Shown: positions 41,931-50,806, counted from the stretch's first letter. The stretch is DNA of 64,000 nucleotides from Candidatus Aminicenantota bacterium (GCA_014727835.1 WJMT01000104.1:38913-102912); one strand, 5' to 3'. Numbers and translations are program-made. Notes: a model not told the origin generated them from the letters alone.

Positions 41931-43388
41931 ATGCGATACAGAAGAGTCCCAACCGGTTTTCTCTGTTCAGGACTGGTGATTTTAGCCATCCTGCTGATTG
42001 TGCCTCTCACAGAAACAAAGCCGGCTGGCCATGAGAAAATCCAGGTGATCCCTTCGGAGGATCCCCAGACCGCCAAATTGAGAAAAGCCATGGATTCTGA
42101 GATAGAGGCTCTGCGTTTGCGGCTCATTGAGATGAATGACTGGATGTATCATCATCCAGAACCCGGATTTCTGGAGTTCAAAGCCTCATCCCTTCTCATC
42201 CAGGAGCTCGAAAGACACGGCTTTGAAGTGAGTTCGGGTGTCCCTGGCTTGGGATCTGAATGGGACCGGCTCAAAGTCATCGGAGGCTTCCCTAAAGATG
42301 ACCAGAACCCCGTGGGCATCCCCACGGCCTTTAAAGCCAAATACAAAGGGAAATCCGAACACCCTGTGATCGGCATTGCTGTGGAATACGACGCGCTGCG
42401 TGGAAATCCCCCTTTTCACGGATGTCAGCACAACATGCAGGGCCCGGTGGGAGTGGGCGCAGCCGTAGCCTTGACTCAAATCATGGACAAACACAATATC
42501 CCGGGAAGCGTCTGGGTCATCGGGTGCCCGGCTGAAGAAGTGGGCCCTCCCGCCAAAGCAGTGATGGCTCAGACAGGGTATTTTGACGGCATTGATTTTA
42601 TGATGAGAAGTCACGGGACTTCACGTGAAACCATCCGATACCCAGGGGGTTTTTCCGCTAGGAATATAAGGCAGATCAAATACACCTTTCACGGAAAATC
42701 TGCCCACGCCCAAAGCGCCTGGGAAGGGAGAAGCGCTCTGGATGCGGTCCTGCTGTTGTTCCATGCTGTGGATATGATGAGGGAACATTCCGAACCTCAG
42801 TTCCGCTTTCACGGGATCATCAGCGACGGAGGATCAGCCCCTAACATCGTCCCTGAAAAGGCTTCTGCTCTGATGTGGATCCGGCATCTGATAGATGAGA
42901 CTCCCACCGGCTCCTTATCTCCCAGAGAAGCTGAAGAAAAGGTCACAAAAAAGGTTCAGGCACTGGACAAAATGGCGGAAGGCGCGGCTCTGGCCACAGA
43001 AACAGAAGTGGACATGGTGCATTATGGAACATACATTCCCGGAATCGCTGTCCGAGTTCTCAATGACATCGCATTCCAGTATGCAGTGGAATATGGAGGA
43101 ATCAATATCGGTCAAAGAGCAGTCCCCAGGCACTGGGAAGAAACAGGATTCGGAACCCTAAAGGTCCCTGGAGTCCATATCAGCATCGGGACGGAGGGAA
43201 TACCCAGAGCAGCCGGACATTCTCAAAAAAATGCAGATATCACAGTCAGTGAAGCCGGCCATCAATCTCTGATCCTGACATCAAAAGTCATGGCTGCTGT
43301 GGGCCTCAGGCTCGTGCTGGACCCGAAACTGAGAAAACAAGCCAAAGCCGAACACAGCGAATGGGCTGAGAAATATGAACAGCGCTGA
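41931..43388 (+). CDS. M20 family amidohydrolase/peptidase, exported (AbgB-like)
   Basis: 485 residues from ATG 41931 behind GGAGG; the ATG at 41910 is not used. A signal or anchor (LCSGLVILAILLIVPLTETK) precedes the M20D-type core: MYHHPEPGFLEFKAS, the metal ligand region HGCQHNMQGPVGVGAA, the catalytic Glu pair PAEEVGPPAKA, HSAHAQ-like helix KSAHAQSAWEGRSALDA and GSAPNIVPEKASA. The family splits N-acyl or p-aminobenzoyl amino acids. The protein probably trims acylated amino acids outside the cytoplasm. Confidence 0.87.
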   Translation: MRYRRVPTGFLCSGLVILAILLIVPLTETKPAGHEKIQVIPSEDPQTAKLRKAMDSEIEALRLRLIEMNDWMYHHPEPGFLEFKASSLLIQELERHGFEVSSGVPGLGSEWDRLKVIGGFPKDDQNPVGIPTAFKAKYKGKSEHPVIGIAVEYDALRGNPPFHGCQHNMQGPVGVGAAVALTQIMDKHNIPGSVWVIGCPAEEVGPPAKAVMAQTGYFDGIDFMMRSHGTSRETIRYPGGFSARNIRQIKYTFHGKSAHAQSAWEGRSALDAVLLLFHAVDMMREHSEPQFRFHGIISDGGSAPNIVPEKASALMWIRHLIDETPTGSLSPREAEEKVTKKVQALDKMAEGAALATETEVDMVHYGTYIPGIAVRVLNDIAFQYAVEYGGINIGQRAVPRHWEETGFGTLKVPGVHISIGTEGIPRAAGHSQKNADITVSEAGHQSLILTSKVMAAVGLRLVLDPKLRKQAKAEHSEWAEKYEQR

Positions 43389-43406
43389 GGCCCCTGATTG
43401 AGAAGA

Positions 43407-43435
43407 TTGAATAAAATACAGAAATAACATAAAAT
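43407..43435 (+). promoter_or_regulatory. Promoter for the DhaL-DegV gene
   Basis: TTGAAT (43407-43412), 17-base spacer and TAAAAT (43430-43435), placed in the 73-base gap after the M20 gene. Confidence 0.45.
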
Positions 43436-43461
43436 TGATATGAACAATACAATTTAACTGG

Positions 43462-45255
43462 ATGGAACAGGCATCCATGAAAATCAGATACATCAATGGA
43501 GATCGTTTGTATAACGCCTTTGTAGCGGGCGGAAATGCAGTGATCACAGACCAAAAATATCTCAATAAAATCAATGTCTTTCCTGTGCCGGATTCTGATA
43601 CAGGCACCAACATGGCGTCAACCATGCACTCGATCATAGAGAGAGCTGTTCAAAACCGCTCTCTGAAAGTCACTTTAAATTCTATCACGGATGCAGCCAT
43701 AAACGGAGCCCGCGGGAATTCCGGACTCATTTTCGCTCAATTCATCGCCGGCATCAACAGAGAGATCCGGCATGAAGTGAAAGCCTCAACCAAACACTTT
43801 GCTGAATCCGTTAAAAACGCCATCAAACACACTTACAGCTCCATGGTCAATCCGGTGGAAGGAACCATGCTCACTGTGATGAAGGACTGGGCTGAGGCGG
43901 TTTACAAAAATCGAACTCAAACCAATGATTTTGATGAGCTTTTTTCTCTTTCTTTGGAGACAGCTAAAAAATCTCTCAGAGAAACCCCTAAGAAACTCTC
44001 TGTTCTTGCAAAGCATGGAGTGGTGGATGCCGGGGCCAAAGGATTTGTGGATTTTTTGGAAGGCATTGTCCATTTCATCAAAAAAGGAAAATTACAAAAC
44101 CTTGCAAAGCCGGATGTTTTATGGGAGGACACGGGTGTCCATACCCATTCTGACCGCAGTGAGATCAAAGAACGGTACTGCACTGAAGCCCTGCTGAGCA
44201 GCCCACAGATGGACCTGGAAAAGCTGAGGCGCGATATCCAGAAATTCGGAAGCTCGGTCATTGTGGTGGGTTCAGAAACCAAAGCCAGAATCCATGTCCA
44301 CACCAACCACCCTGCGAAACTGTTTTCAAAAGCCAAGGATTTCGGTTCCATCATTGATATCAAAGCTGATGATATGGTCCAGCAATTTGAAGTCAGCCAC
44401 CGCAGGAAATCACATATCGCTCTGGTTACAGACTCTGCCTGTGACATTCCCCAACACATCCTCCGCGAACATCAAATCCATATGGTCCCTCTGAATCTTC
44501 ATTTTAAAGACAGTGTGTTTCTGGACAAAATCACCATAACCCCAGACCAGTTTTATGAAATGTTGAAGACTCAAAGAAAAATTCCCAAAAGCTCTCAACC
44601 CTCACCTAAGACCATAAAGAATCTGCTCTCTTTTTTATCCACTCATTATGATTCCATCATTGCTGTGACCATATCAGACAAGCTAAGTGGAGTCTATAAA
44701 CAATTCATTCAGGCTGCAAAGCAAATCAACGGAACTGATATCCGAATATTGGATTCAAAACATTTATCTGCTTCAGAAGGCCTTGTGGTGCTGAGAACAG
44801 CCCAAGAGATCAAAAAAGGAAACGACTTCAAGCAGATCACTGAATCCGCCCGTGAATGGATCAAAAAAACCAAAATACTGGTGGACATCCATACCCTTAA
44901 GTATATGGTCCGCGGAGGCCGTGTGAGTCCGTTGAAAGGACTCCTGGCTCAAATGTTAAACCTCAAACCCATCATATCATTGGATGAACAAGGAAAAGCA
45001 ATGGCATACGGAAAATCCTTCAGCCGCAAAAGCAATATGAAAAAAATCATCCATGAGATCAAATCCATGAGTGAGAAGAATCAAATCTGGAATTATGCCA
45101 TTGTCCATGCCCAAGCCAGGGAAAGAGCCCATACTTATGCAAGCAAACTACACAGCGCCATAGGTCAAAGACCGGCTTATATAGTGGACATCTCTCCTGT
45201 TGTGGGTGCCCACAATGGAATCGGCGCTGTGGCGATTGCTTTTATGTTTGAGTAA
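43462..45255 (+). CDS. Fusion of DhaL-type kinase (FakA-like) and DegV fatty-acid-binding domain (FakB-like)
   Basis: 597 residues. Residues 1-205 form a DhaL (DAK2) kinase domain: GNAVITDQKYLNKINVFPVP then DSDTGTNMASTM supplies the ATP/Mg aspartates. Residues 210-313 match the FakA middle domain (YCTEALL, VVGSETKARIHVHTNHP, IKADDMVQQFE). Residues 314-597 are DegV: IALVTDSACDIPQHILREHQ, KSSQPSPKT, VAVTISDKLSGVY-like and MVRGGRVSP. In Gram-positives FakA and FakB are separate proteins phosphorylating exogenous fatty acids; here both roles are in one chain. The start is 43462 or 43477, neither with a clear ribosome site. Confidence 0.87.
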   Translation: MEQASMKIRYINGDRLYNAFVAGGNAVITDQKYLNKINVFPVPDSDTGTNMASTMHSIIERAVQNRSLKVTLNSITDAAINGARGNSGLIFAQFIAGINREIRHEVKASTKHFAESVKNAIKHTYSSMVNPVEGTMLTVMKDWAEAVYKNRTQTNDFDELFSLSLETAKKSLRETPKKLSVLAKHGVVDAGAKGFVDFLEGIVHFIKKGKLQNLAKPDVLWEDTGVHTHSDRSEIKERYCTEALLSSPQMDLEKLRRDIQKFGSSVIVVGSETKARIHVHTNHPAKLFSKAKDFGSIIDIKADDMVQQFEVSHRRKSHIALVTDSACDIPQHILREHQIHMVPLNLHFKDSVFLDKITITPDQFYEMLKTQRKIPKSSQPSPKTIKNLLSFLSTHYDSIIAVTISDKLSGVYKQFIQAAKQINGTDIRILDSKHLSASEGLVVLRTAQEIKKGNDFKQITESAREWIKKTKILVDIHTLKYMVRGGRVSPLKGLLAQMLNLKPIISLDEQGKAMAYGKSFSRKSNMKKIIHEIKSMSEKNQIWNYAIVHAQARERAHTYASKLHSAIGQRPAYIVDISPVVGAHNGIGAVAIAFMFE

Positions 45256-45276
45256 GACTCCAGAGGAGAGTAAACC

Positions 45277-46050
45277 ATGATTTCGTATATCCTTTATTCT
45301 GCCCTGACCGTATTCCTGTATATGACCCTTTTGTTTATCATATCCTTGGCTAAAAAAGACAATTCCATCGCTGATATTGGTTGGGGCGTCGGATTCATTC
45401 TGGTGGCTTTGTTGTCCTTGTTTCTGGAGAGCGGATTTGAAATCCGTCATGTTTTGGTTACCAGCCTCGTGATCATTTGGGGTATCCGGTTGGCCGCCCA
45501 TATCCTTATGAGAAACAAAGGAAAAGGAGAGGACTTCCGTTACGCCAAATGGAGAAAAGAATGGGGAAAATATTTCGTGATCAGAAGTTACCTTCAAGTT
45601 TTTATGCTTCAAGGACTCCTTATGCTGATCATCTCTTATGAAATCATTTTGGTGAATTCTTCTTCAAAGAGCGGGCTCAATGTTCTTGACCTACTGGGAT
45701 TGATGCTCTGGATCTTTGGTTTCCTTTTTGAGACAGTGGGTGATCTCCAGTTATTGAAATTCAAAAGAGACCAAAACAATAGAGGAAAAATCATGGATTC
45801 AGGATTGTGGAGATACACTCGCCACCCCAACTATTTTGGAGAGGCCACCATGTGGTGGGGCCTGTTTCTCATCGCTCTTTCCATCCGCTATGGCTGGAGC
45901 GCTGTGATAAGTCCGCTGCTTATCACCATCATGCTGCTCCGGGTTTCCGGCATCACACTCCTTGAAAAAAAATACAAAGGGAATAAAGAATTTGAAGAAT
46001 ATGCCCAAAAAACCAGCTCTTTCATTCCCTGGTTTCCAAAGAAAAAATGA
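45277..46050 (+). CDS. DUF1295 membrane protein (steroid-reductase/isoprenylcysteine-methyltransferase-like)
   Basis: 257 residues, about six or seven hydrophobic segments. The N-terminal NSIADIGWGVGFI, the loop GEDFRYAKWRKEWGKYF and the C-terminal GLWRYTRHPNYFGEATMWWG are hallmarks of DUF1295; the RHPNYFGE motif is shared with 3-oxo-5-alpha-steroid reductases and ICMT enzymes, suggesting reduction or methylation of a lipid with a nucleotide cofactor. GAGGAG precedes the ATG and the gene follows the DhaL-DegV gene by 21 bases, so a lipid-related operon is likely. Substrate unknown. Confidence 0.85.
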   Translation: MISYILYSALTVFLYMTLLFIISLAKKDNSIADIGWGVGFILVALLSLFLESGFEIRHVLVTSLVIIWGIRLAAHILMRNKGKGEDFRYAKWRKEWGKYFVIRSYLQVFMLQGLLMLIISYEIILVNSSSKSGLNVLDLLGLMLWIFGFLFETVGDLQLLKFKRDQNNRGKIMDSGLWRYTRHPNYFGEATMWWGLFLIALSIRYGWSAVISPLLITIMLLRVSGITLLEKKYKGNKEFEEYAQKTSSFIPWFPKKK

Positions 46051-46125
46051 CTCCTCACCTTTTATAGAAAACCCTCAAGATATAGGAATCTCCATGATTC
46101 ATAAAAAAAAGGAATATCTGTATTA

Positions 46126-46163
46126 TTAATCAAAATTTAACCATAAAGTTAATCAGAATTAAC
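46126..46163. repeat. Direct repeat / inverted repeat upstream of arsC
   Basis: TTAATCAAAATTTAAC (46126-46141) and TTAATCAGAATTAAC (46149-46163) repeat with starts 23 bases apart, about two helical turns. The second copy, with the preceding G, forms GTTAAT-caga-ATTAAC, an inverted repeat. This resembles a regulator binding region in the arsC promoter gap and differs from the ArsR operator at 25332. The rest of the 172-base gap shows no other signal. Confidence 0.4.
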
Positions 46164-46222
46164 AAACAGTCCTTATATTACAGAAAACGGCTCGATTTCA
46201 GAGTTTATGAGGAGAGCACTTG

Positions 46223-46687
46223 ATGAATGCACGAAGAAAAAGAGTTCTTTTTGTCTGCGTTCACAACAGTGCGCGCAGTCAAATGGCTGAGGCCTTTTTA
46301 AATCACATGGGACAAAATGACTTTGAAGCCCACAGTGCGGGACTGAAGCCGACCGGTCTGAATTCTCTCGTAATCAAAGCCATGAAAGAGGCCGGCATCG
46401 ATATATCAAAAAACAAATCCAAAAGCGTGTTTGAGCTCTACAAAAAGGGGGAGCTGTTTTCATATGTCATCACAGTCTGCGATGACTCTGCTGCTCAACA
46501 CTGCCCTCTGTTCCCTGGAGTAAACAAAAAGATGCACTGGAACTTTGAAGACCCGGCTCTTTTCACCGGAACCCATGAAGAGATCATGAAGAAAGTCCGA
46601 AAACTGAGAGATCAAATCAGATACAGAATCGAGGAATTCATCCAGATTCACAGGCCAAAGCCGAAAAAACAGGCCAATATTTTTTAA
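46223..46687 (+). CDS. arsC: Arsenate reductase, thioredoxin-coupled (LMW-phosphatase type)
   Basis: 154 residues from ATG 46223, with GAGGAGAG upstream. The phosphatase-like loop [15 protein letters not shown] (C-x5-R) with the later [19 protein letters not shown], whose two cysteines form the relay disulfide, identifies the thioredoxin-linked ArsC family. It reduces As(V) to As(III), the substrate of the ACR3 pump encoded about 23 kb away. The gene is monocistronic, facing the aldo/keto reductase gene tail to tail. It has a different upstream repeat from the arsR-controlled promoters. Confidence 0.9.
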   Translation: MNARRKRVLFVCVHNSARSQMAEAFLNHMGQNDFEAHSAGLKPTGLNSLVIKAMKEAGIDISKNKSKSVFELYKKGELFSYVITVCDDSAAQHCPLFPGVNKKMHWNFEDPALFTGTHEEIMKKVRKLRDQIRYRIEEFIQIHRPKPKKQANIF

Positions 46688-46724
46688 TAAAGACTTCGCT
46701 CTCTAAGAAACCAGCTTTCCATTA

Positions 46725-48047
46725 TCAGCCAAGAGTCAGTTGATGATGGGCAGTCAGCAGCATTCCCTGAACAGGGACTCCGAAAGGACAAGCCTTTTCA
46801 CAAGGACCGGAACAATTCCTGCAAACTTCTGCATTGGTTCCGGGAACTGAGGCATAATTGTGCATGGCCTCAGATTCACGCCCTTGCGCATTGAAGTAAT
46901 GATAGTAACGCATGATGGTGTTCACCGGAACCCCCTGGGGGCAATGGGGTTCGCACAATCCACACGCATGCCGGCAGTAGAGATCACCGCATCCTTGTTC
47001 ATACTTGGAAAGACGGTCTCTTTCTGTTCCGCTGAGTCGGCTTCCTGAGAGATGCAGAAACTGCTCCATCTCAGTGTAGGTCTTTGCCAGGCAACACACT
47101 GTACTGACATTGGGATTGTCAAGAACAAATTTTATGGCCGCGTCTTTTATTTTCTCTGGATTATCCAGATTGTTTTGCTTGATAAACCCTTCTGCTCTTT
47201 CAACTTTATCACTGTATCGCTTCAGCCCTGCTGCATAGAGAGGATGGATGTCTTTGTTTTCTTTTTCCATTTTGTCAATACTGGACTTTAAATTGTAGTA
47301 AATGGCAATGGGGGTGGCTTTCATGATGGCTGTTCCGATATTGTTTTTACGGCAGGCTTCCAATACTTTTTCTGACTGATCCATTTTTAGAAAATTATAA
47401 GCCATAAGAAACACATCAAAACGTCCGTCTTCCGCAGCAGCAAGCAGCACTTTTTCCATGGTCTCTTCAGGATCTTGAAACCAAAATGAACCATGATTGG
47501 AGACTCCGACATGCTTGACCCTTCCCTCAGTTTTGAGCTCGTCCATGGCATCATGAAATCCCTGAGTGCGGAGAGTCTCAACTGTTTCGGCCATATGGAT
47601 CATGATGCAGTCCGCATATTCTGTATCAAGCTCTTCCAGACATCTCCGTGCGCGTCTGAGAAATCCCTGTTTGGATTTGTCCTTTTTGATCTGAAGCTTG
47701 GTGGTGATAAAAACAGATTTCCGGTCTCTTCCCTTCATGGCTTCAGCTACCACTTTATGGTGGCCCGGATACTGCTCTCCTGTATCGATGTAGTTCACGC
47801 CTGCATCCAGTGCTGCTTCCAAAACTCCTTTGTCTTTGATGGAACCAGCTCCAATATCAGAGACCCTAAAACCCGTCCGCCCCAGAGTCCGGTACTGGAC
47901 TATTTTGGGAGATCCTTTCTCTTGACTGGACAGGTTGTTCTCTTCCTTCCTATACAGCCCTGTATTCACGGCAGCTCCAGCCCCTAAAACTCCAAAAGCA
48001 GAGGACTTTAAAAAATTCCTCCTGTTGACTTTCATTTTCTTTTTCAT
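46725..48047 (-). CDS. Tat-exported aldo/keto reductase with two C-terminal [4Fe-4S] motifs
   Basis: 440 residues from the ATG at 48047, the best-spaced of two adjacent ATGs behind GGAGGA. The N-terminus NRRNFLKSSAFGVLGAGAAV is a twin-arginine signal. The AKR barrel follows (YRTLGRTGFRVSDIGAGS, AGVNYIDTGEQY with the catalytic Asp-Tyr region, HVGVSNHGSFW). The C-terminus adds ferredoxin-like clusters: CRHACGLCEPHC and CRNCSGPCEKAC with Pro. Members with this layout are probably electron-linked oxidoreductases acting on sugars. Export is odd for an NAD(P)H-binding barrel. Confidence 0.85.
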   Translation of the reverse strand: MKKKMKVNRRNFLKSSAFGVLGAGAAVNTGLYRKEENNLSSQEKGSPKIVQYRTLGRTGFRVSDIGAGSIKDKGVLEAALDAGVNYIDTGEQYPGHHKVVAEAMKGRDRKSVFITTKLQIKKDKSKQGFLRRARRCLEELDTEYADCIMIHMAETVETLRTQGFHDAMDELKTEGRVKHVGVSNHGSFWFQDPEETMEKVLLAAAEDGRFDVFLMAYNFLKMDQSEKVLEACRKNNIGTAIMKATPIAIYYNLKSSIDKMEKENKDIHPLYAAGLKRYSDKVERAEGFIKQNNLDNPEKIKDAAIKFVLDNPNVSTVCCLAKTYTEMEQFLHLSGSRLSGTERDRLSKYEQGCGDLYCRHACGLCEPHCPQGVPVNTIMRYYHYFNAQGRESEAMHNYASVPGTNAEVCRNCSGPCEKACPFGVPVQGMLLTAHHQLTLG

Positions 48048-48125
48048 CATTCCTCCATTTTCATAAAATCCATTCTAACGTCAAACGCTGAACTCTTCAA
48101 GCAGTTTTTCCGGACGCTTTTCTCA

Positions 48126-48154
48126 TTGATTTTAGAACTCCATTCCGTTAAATT
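48126..48154 (+). promoter_or_regulatory. Promoter for the 48167 transporter gene
   Basis: TTGATT (48126-48131), 17-base spacer and TAAATT (48149-48154). Transcription would start about 6 bases before the ATG at 48167, and no ribosome site precedes that ATG. Confidence 0.35.
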
Positions 48155-48166
48155 AATGTTTCCGCC

Positions 48167-49459
48167 ATGAATATGTTCACCTCCACGGAAATCATCCTAG
48201 CTGTCATGGTGGTGACCTATATCATTGTCAGAGCATTAAAAATATCCACTGAACTCTCCATGTTTGCGGCTGCTGTATCCGGGGCGCTGGCCGGAGGAGA
48301 AGGGATCCCCATCAGGCATATTGGAGAGGGAGCGTTCACTTATTTTGATATCATCCTTATTTTCATCACAGCCACCCTGTTTATGAATCTTCTTAAGCAG
48401 TCAGGAGGGATCTCCTTTGCCGTGCGCAAGATCCTGATTCGATTTCACAGGAAAAAAGCAATCCTGTTTGTTCTCATGACTTTTTTGCTGCTGCTGCCCG
48501 GAGCTCTCACTGGAGCCGGAAGCGTCACAGTGCTCATCATGGGAGGCATGATATCCATTGTTTTGAGTTATATGGGATTGAGCCGGGTGAAGGCCACTGC
48601 ACTGATTTTCATTCTAGCCGGCCTGAGTGCTGCTGCACCACCTGTCAGCCTTTGGGCCATGCTCACAGCTGCTGGGATCAATATGCCTTATGTGGGATTT
48701 TTCCTTCCCCTTCTGATTCCCTGCGTCCTTCTGGGGCTGGTGACTATGTTTGTCCTGGCTTGGAAATCCAAACCCGTAGATCTAAAAAAAGCCCTAAAGG
48801 AACTGCCGGAGCCTCCGGGTGAGATGAACTGGATTCGGGTCTCTCTTCCGTTTGCCGCCTTTTTTCTTCTCGTTTTTGCCGGAAGGGCGTGGCCCCATTC
48901 CAGTCCTATCCTGGGACTGCCCATGATGTTTATGGTCTCAGCAGGTCTGAGCTTTGTTCTTTCCCCAGCTAAGCTGAACTTTTTGAAGATTTCCAGAGAC
49001 ACCATTCATCAGCTCCTCCCTTTAATCGGCACATTGACCTGTGTGGGAATATTGGTGCAGATCATGACTTTGACTGGCGTCCGAGGACTGATCGCCATCA
49101 CCACAGTCACTCTTCCTTTGACTGTGGTGATACTCACTATGCCCTTGGTCCTGCCTGTTTCAGAGGCGGTCTTGATGTGGGGGGCTGCCCCTGTTCTTGG
49201 TGTTCCTTTGGTCCTCTTATTCAACACCATTGGACTCAATCCCATTGTGGCGCTTGCAGGAATGAGTCTCATTTGGCCCCTTGGAGATGCACTCCCGCCA
49301 ACTGCTATCATTGGACGTTTGGCCAAAGAGACCGTGCAAATGAAAAAGCCTTACCCGAGGATGCTGAAACACTGTCTGATCCCTGCACTCATCATTATGG
49401 TGGTAGGGATACTCATGATCGTTTTCAGTAAAAAACTAGGTTTTCTCACTATGTTATAA
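48167..49459 (+). CDS. DctM/IT-superfamily-type membrane transporter
   Basis: 430 residues with about twelve hydrophobic segments. The repeated motif layout, with TGAGSVTVLIMGGMISIV in the first half and LVLPVSEAVLMWGAAPVLGVPLVLLFN plus GDALPPTAIIGRLA in the second, fits the ion-transporter superfamily to which TRAP DctM and gluconate-type carriers belong. It probably takes up organic anions. The gene is followed by a 50-residue membrane protein and an AspA/AstE-like deacylase gene, suggesting uptake or release of acylated amino acids, an inference. The start has no ribosome site and is uncertain (48167 or 48173). Confidence 0.7.
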   Translation: MNMFTSTEIILAVMVVTYIIVRALKISTELSMFAAAVSGALAGGEGIPIRHIGEGAFTYFDIILIFITATLFMNLLKQSGGISFAVRKILIRFHRKKAILFVLMTFLLLLPGALTGAGSVTVLIMGGMISIVLSYMGLSRVKATALIFILAGLSAAAPPVSLWAMLTAAGINMPYVGFFLPLLIPCVLLGLVTMFVLAWKSKPVDLKKALKELPEPPGEMNWIRVSLPFAAFFLLVFAGRAWPHSSPILGLPMMFMVSAGLSFVLSPAKLNFLKISRDTIHQLLPLIGTLTCVGILVQIMTLTGVRGLIAITTVTLPLTVVILTMPLVLPVSEAVLMWGAAPVLGVPLVLLFNTIGLNPIVALAGMSLIWPLGDALPPTAIIGRLAKETVQMKKPYPRMLKHCLIPALIIMVVGILMIVFSKKLGFLTML

Positions 49460-49473
49460 TAAAGGACGATAAT

Positions 49474-49626
49474 ATGACTGCTGTGACGATTCTCTATTAC
49501 TTACTGAGTGCCTATGTCGCATTCATCATCATATGGAACCTTATCAAAAGCAAGAAATGGCAGGAAGAACTCCTTTATATCATCATTGTTATTCCCTTTA
49601 TCCTGCGCATACTTCGACTCAAATAG
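49474..49626 (+). CDS. 50-residue membrane protein between transporter and hydrolase
   Basis: An open frame of 50 codons from ATG 49474 to TAG 49624-49626, with AAAGGA at 49461-49466. It reads MTAVTILYYLLSAYVAFIII, then a basic WNLIKSKKWQEE loop and a second hydrophobic stretch LLYIIIVIPFILRILRL. Two short helices and a charged loop are typical of small accessory membrane subunits. It lies 14 bases after the transporter stop and 7 bases before the next gene's ATG, so it fills the gap exactly and corrects that gene's start, which would otherwise be drawn through it. Confidence 0.7.
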   Translation: MTAVTILYYLLSAYVAFIIIWNLIKSKKWQEELLYIIIVIPFILRILRLK

Positions 49627-49633
49627 GGCCCAA

Positions 49634-50806
49634 ATGACCGCAAATCAAGCTCATCTTATCAGAAAAACGATTTTCATCTCCCTTGGATTGTTGATGACTT
49701 TTTTTGCGGGGATCAGCTTTCACCAAAGCCGCCACATCAAAGAGCCGGTGGTTTTGAGTTCTGGGGTAAAGACCAGTCGGACTTTAGGCCAATATTTTTC
49801 CGGCATCAAAGGCACCATCAATGACTCCAATGTTTATATCCTGGAAGGAGAAAGACCAGGCGGAACCTTTTTGGTTTTGGGAGGAACCCATCCCGAAGAA
49901 CCTGCTGGCCGACTGGCGGCTTGGATATTCGCTGAAAATGCGGTCCTTGAGCAAGGACGGCTGTTGGTCATTCTCTCAGCAAACCGAAGCGGCTCCACAG
50001 CGACACGGCTGGGAGGAGCGTATCCTCCTGACTACACCATTCCCACTTCCTGGGGAGGACAAAAATTCAGAATGGGAGACCGCTGGTCCAATCCATTAGA
50101 TCAGTGGCCGGACCCAGAGGTCTACATTCACTATCCCAGTGGGCAGGAACTGGCCTATGTGGACATCAGAAACTTAAACCGCACTTTTCCAGGGCGGCCC
50201 AATGGGACTCTTACTGAAAAGACAAGCTATGCCATCACACAGCTCATCCGTAAAGAGGATGTCGATGTTGTGATCGATCTTCATGAAGCTGAACTGCAAT
50301 ATCCGGTGATAAGTACGATTGTGGCACATCAAAAAGGTCAGGACCTCGCAGCCATGGCCTCCATGATGATCTCCGGCACAGAGGGATTTCAAATTGGCAT
50401 GGAAAACTCTCCACCTGAACTCAGGGGGCTCTCTCATCGAGAGATCGGTGACCATACCAATGCCATTCCTTTGCTTCTTGAATCCCCTGAACCCATGTTG
50501 GACGCGTGCAGAGGAAAGACGGGCCGACAACTCCTGCTGGAAGGAAAGGATGAATTTTTGGTCAAGGCCAATCAGCATGGGCTGCTTTTTGAAAAGATAG
50601 ATCAAAAAGGATGGCCCATTGAAAAAAGAGTGGGAAGACACACCTCTACCATACTTCAGATTTCAGAATTGTGGACTGCGGATCATCCGGGTAAAGCAGT
50701 GATCATCACTGGTATTCCCCGATATTCTGATGTCATCAAAAACGGAGTGGGTGCTTATCTGCATGATCCGAATAAAGCTTCTCCGGATCAACTGAAATGG
50801 GAATGA
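49634..50806 (+). CDS. Succinylglutamate desuccinylase/aspartoacylase-type zinc hydrolase (M14-like), exported
   Basis: 390 residues from ATG 49634. The frame opens at 49508 but that start lies inside the small membrane gene. A hydrophobic leader (IFISLGLLMTFFAGISFH) is followed by the zinc motif GGTHPEEPAGRLAA (HxxE) and the later His in DVVIDLHEAELQYP. These are AspA/AstE features: N-acyl aspartate or glutamate deacylation, or carboxypeptidase activity. The gene converges with pgsW and their ends overlap by 19 bases. A role on N-acyl or poly-glutamate is an inference from that neighbourhood. Confidence 0.8.
   Translation: MTANQAHLIRKTIFISLGLLMTFFAGISFHQSRHIKEPVVLSSGVKTSRTLGQYFSGIKGTINDSNVYILEGERPGGTFLVLGGTHPEEPAGRLAAWIFAENAVLEQGRLLVILSANRSGSTATRLGGAYPPDYTIPTSWGGQKFRMGDRWSNPLDQWPDPEVYIHYPSGQELAYVDIRNLNRTFPGRPNGTLTEKTSYAITQLIRKEDVDVVIDLHEAELQYPVISTIVAHQKGQDLAAMASMMISGTEGFQIGMENSPPELRGLSHREIGDHTNAIPLLLESPEPMLDACRGKTGRQLLLEGKDEFLVKANQHGLLFEKIDQKGWPIEKRVGRHTSTILQISELWTADHPGKAVIITGIPRYSDVIKNGVGAYLHDPNKASPDQLKWE

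Noticed and set aside
49508..49633. 42-residue N-terminal extension of the AspA-like hydrolase
   Set aside because: It coincides with a separate, better-supported 50-residue frame (ribosome site, membrane pattern), and the extension is not hydrolase-like.
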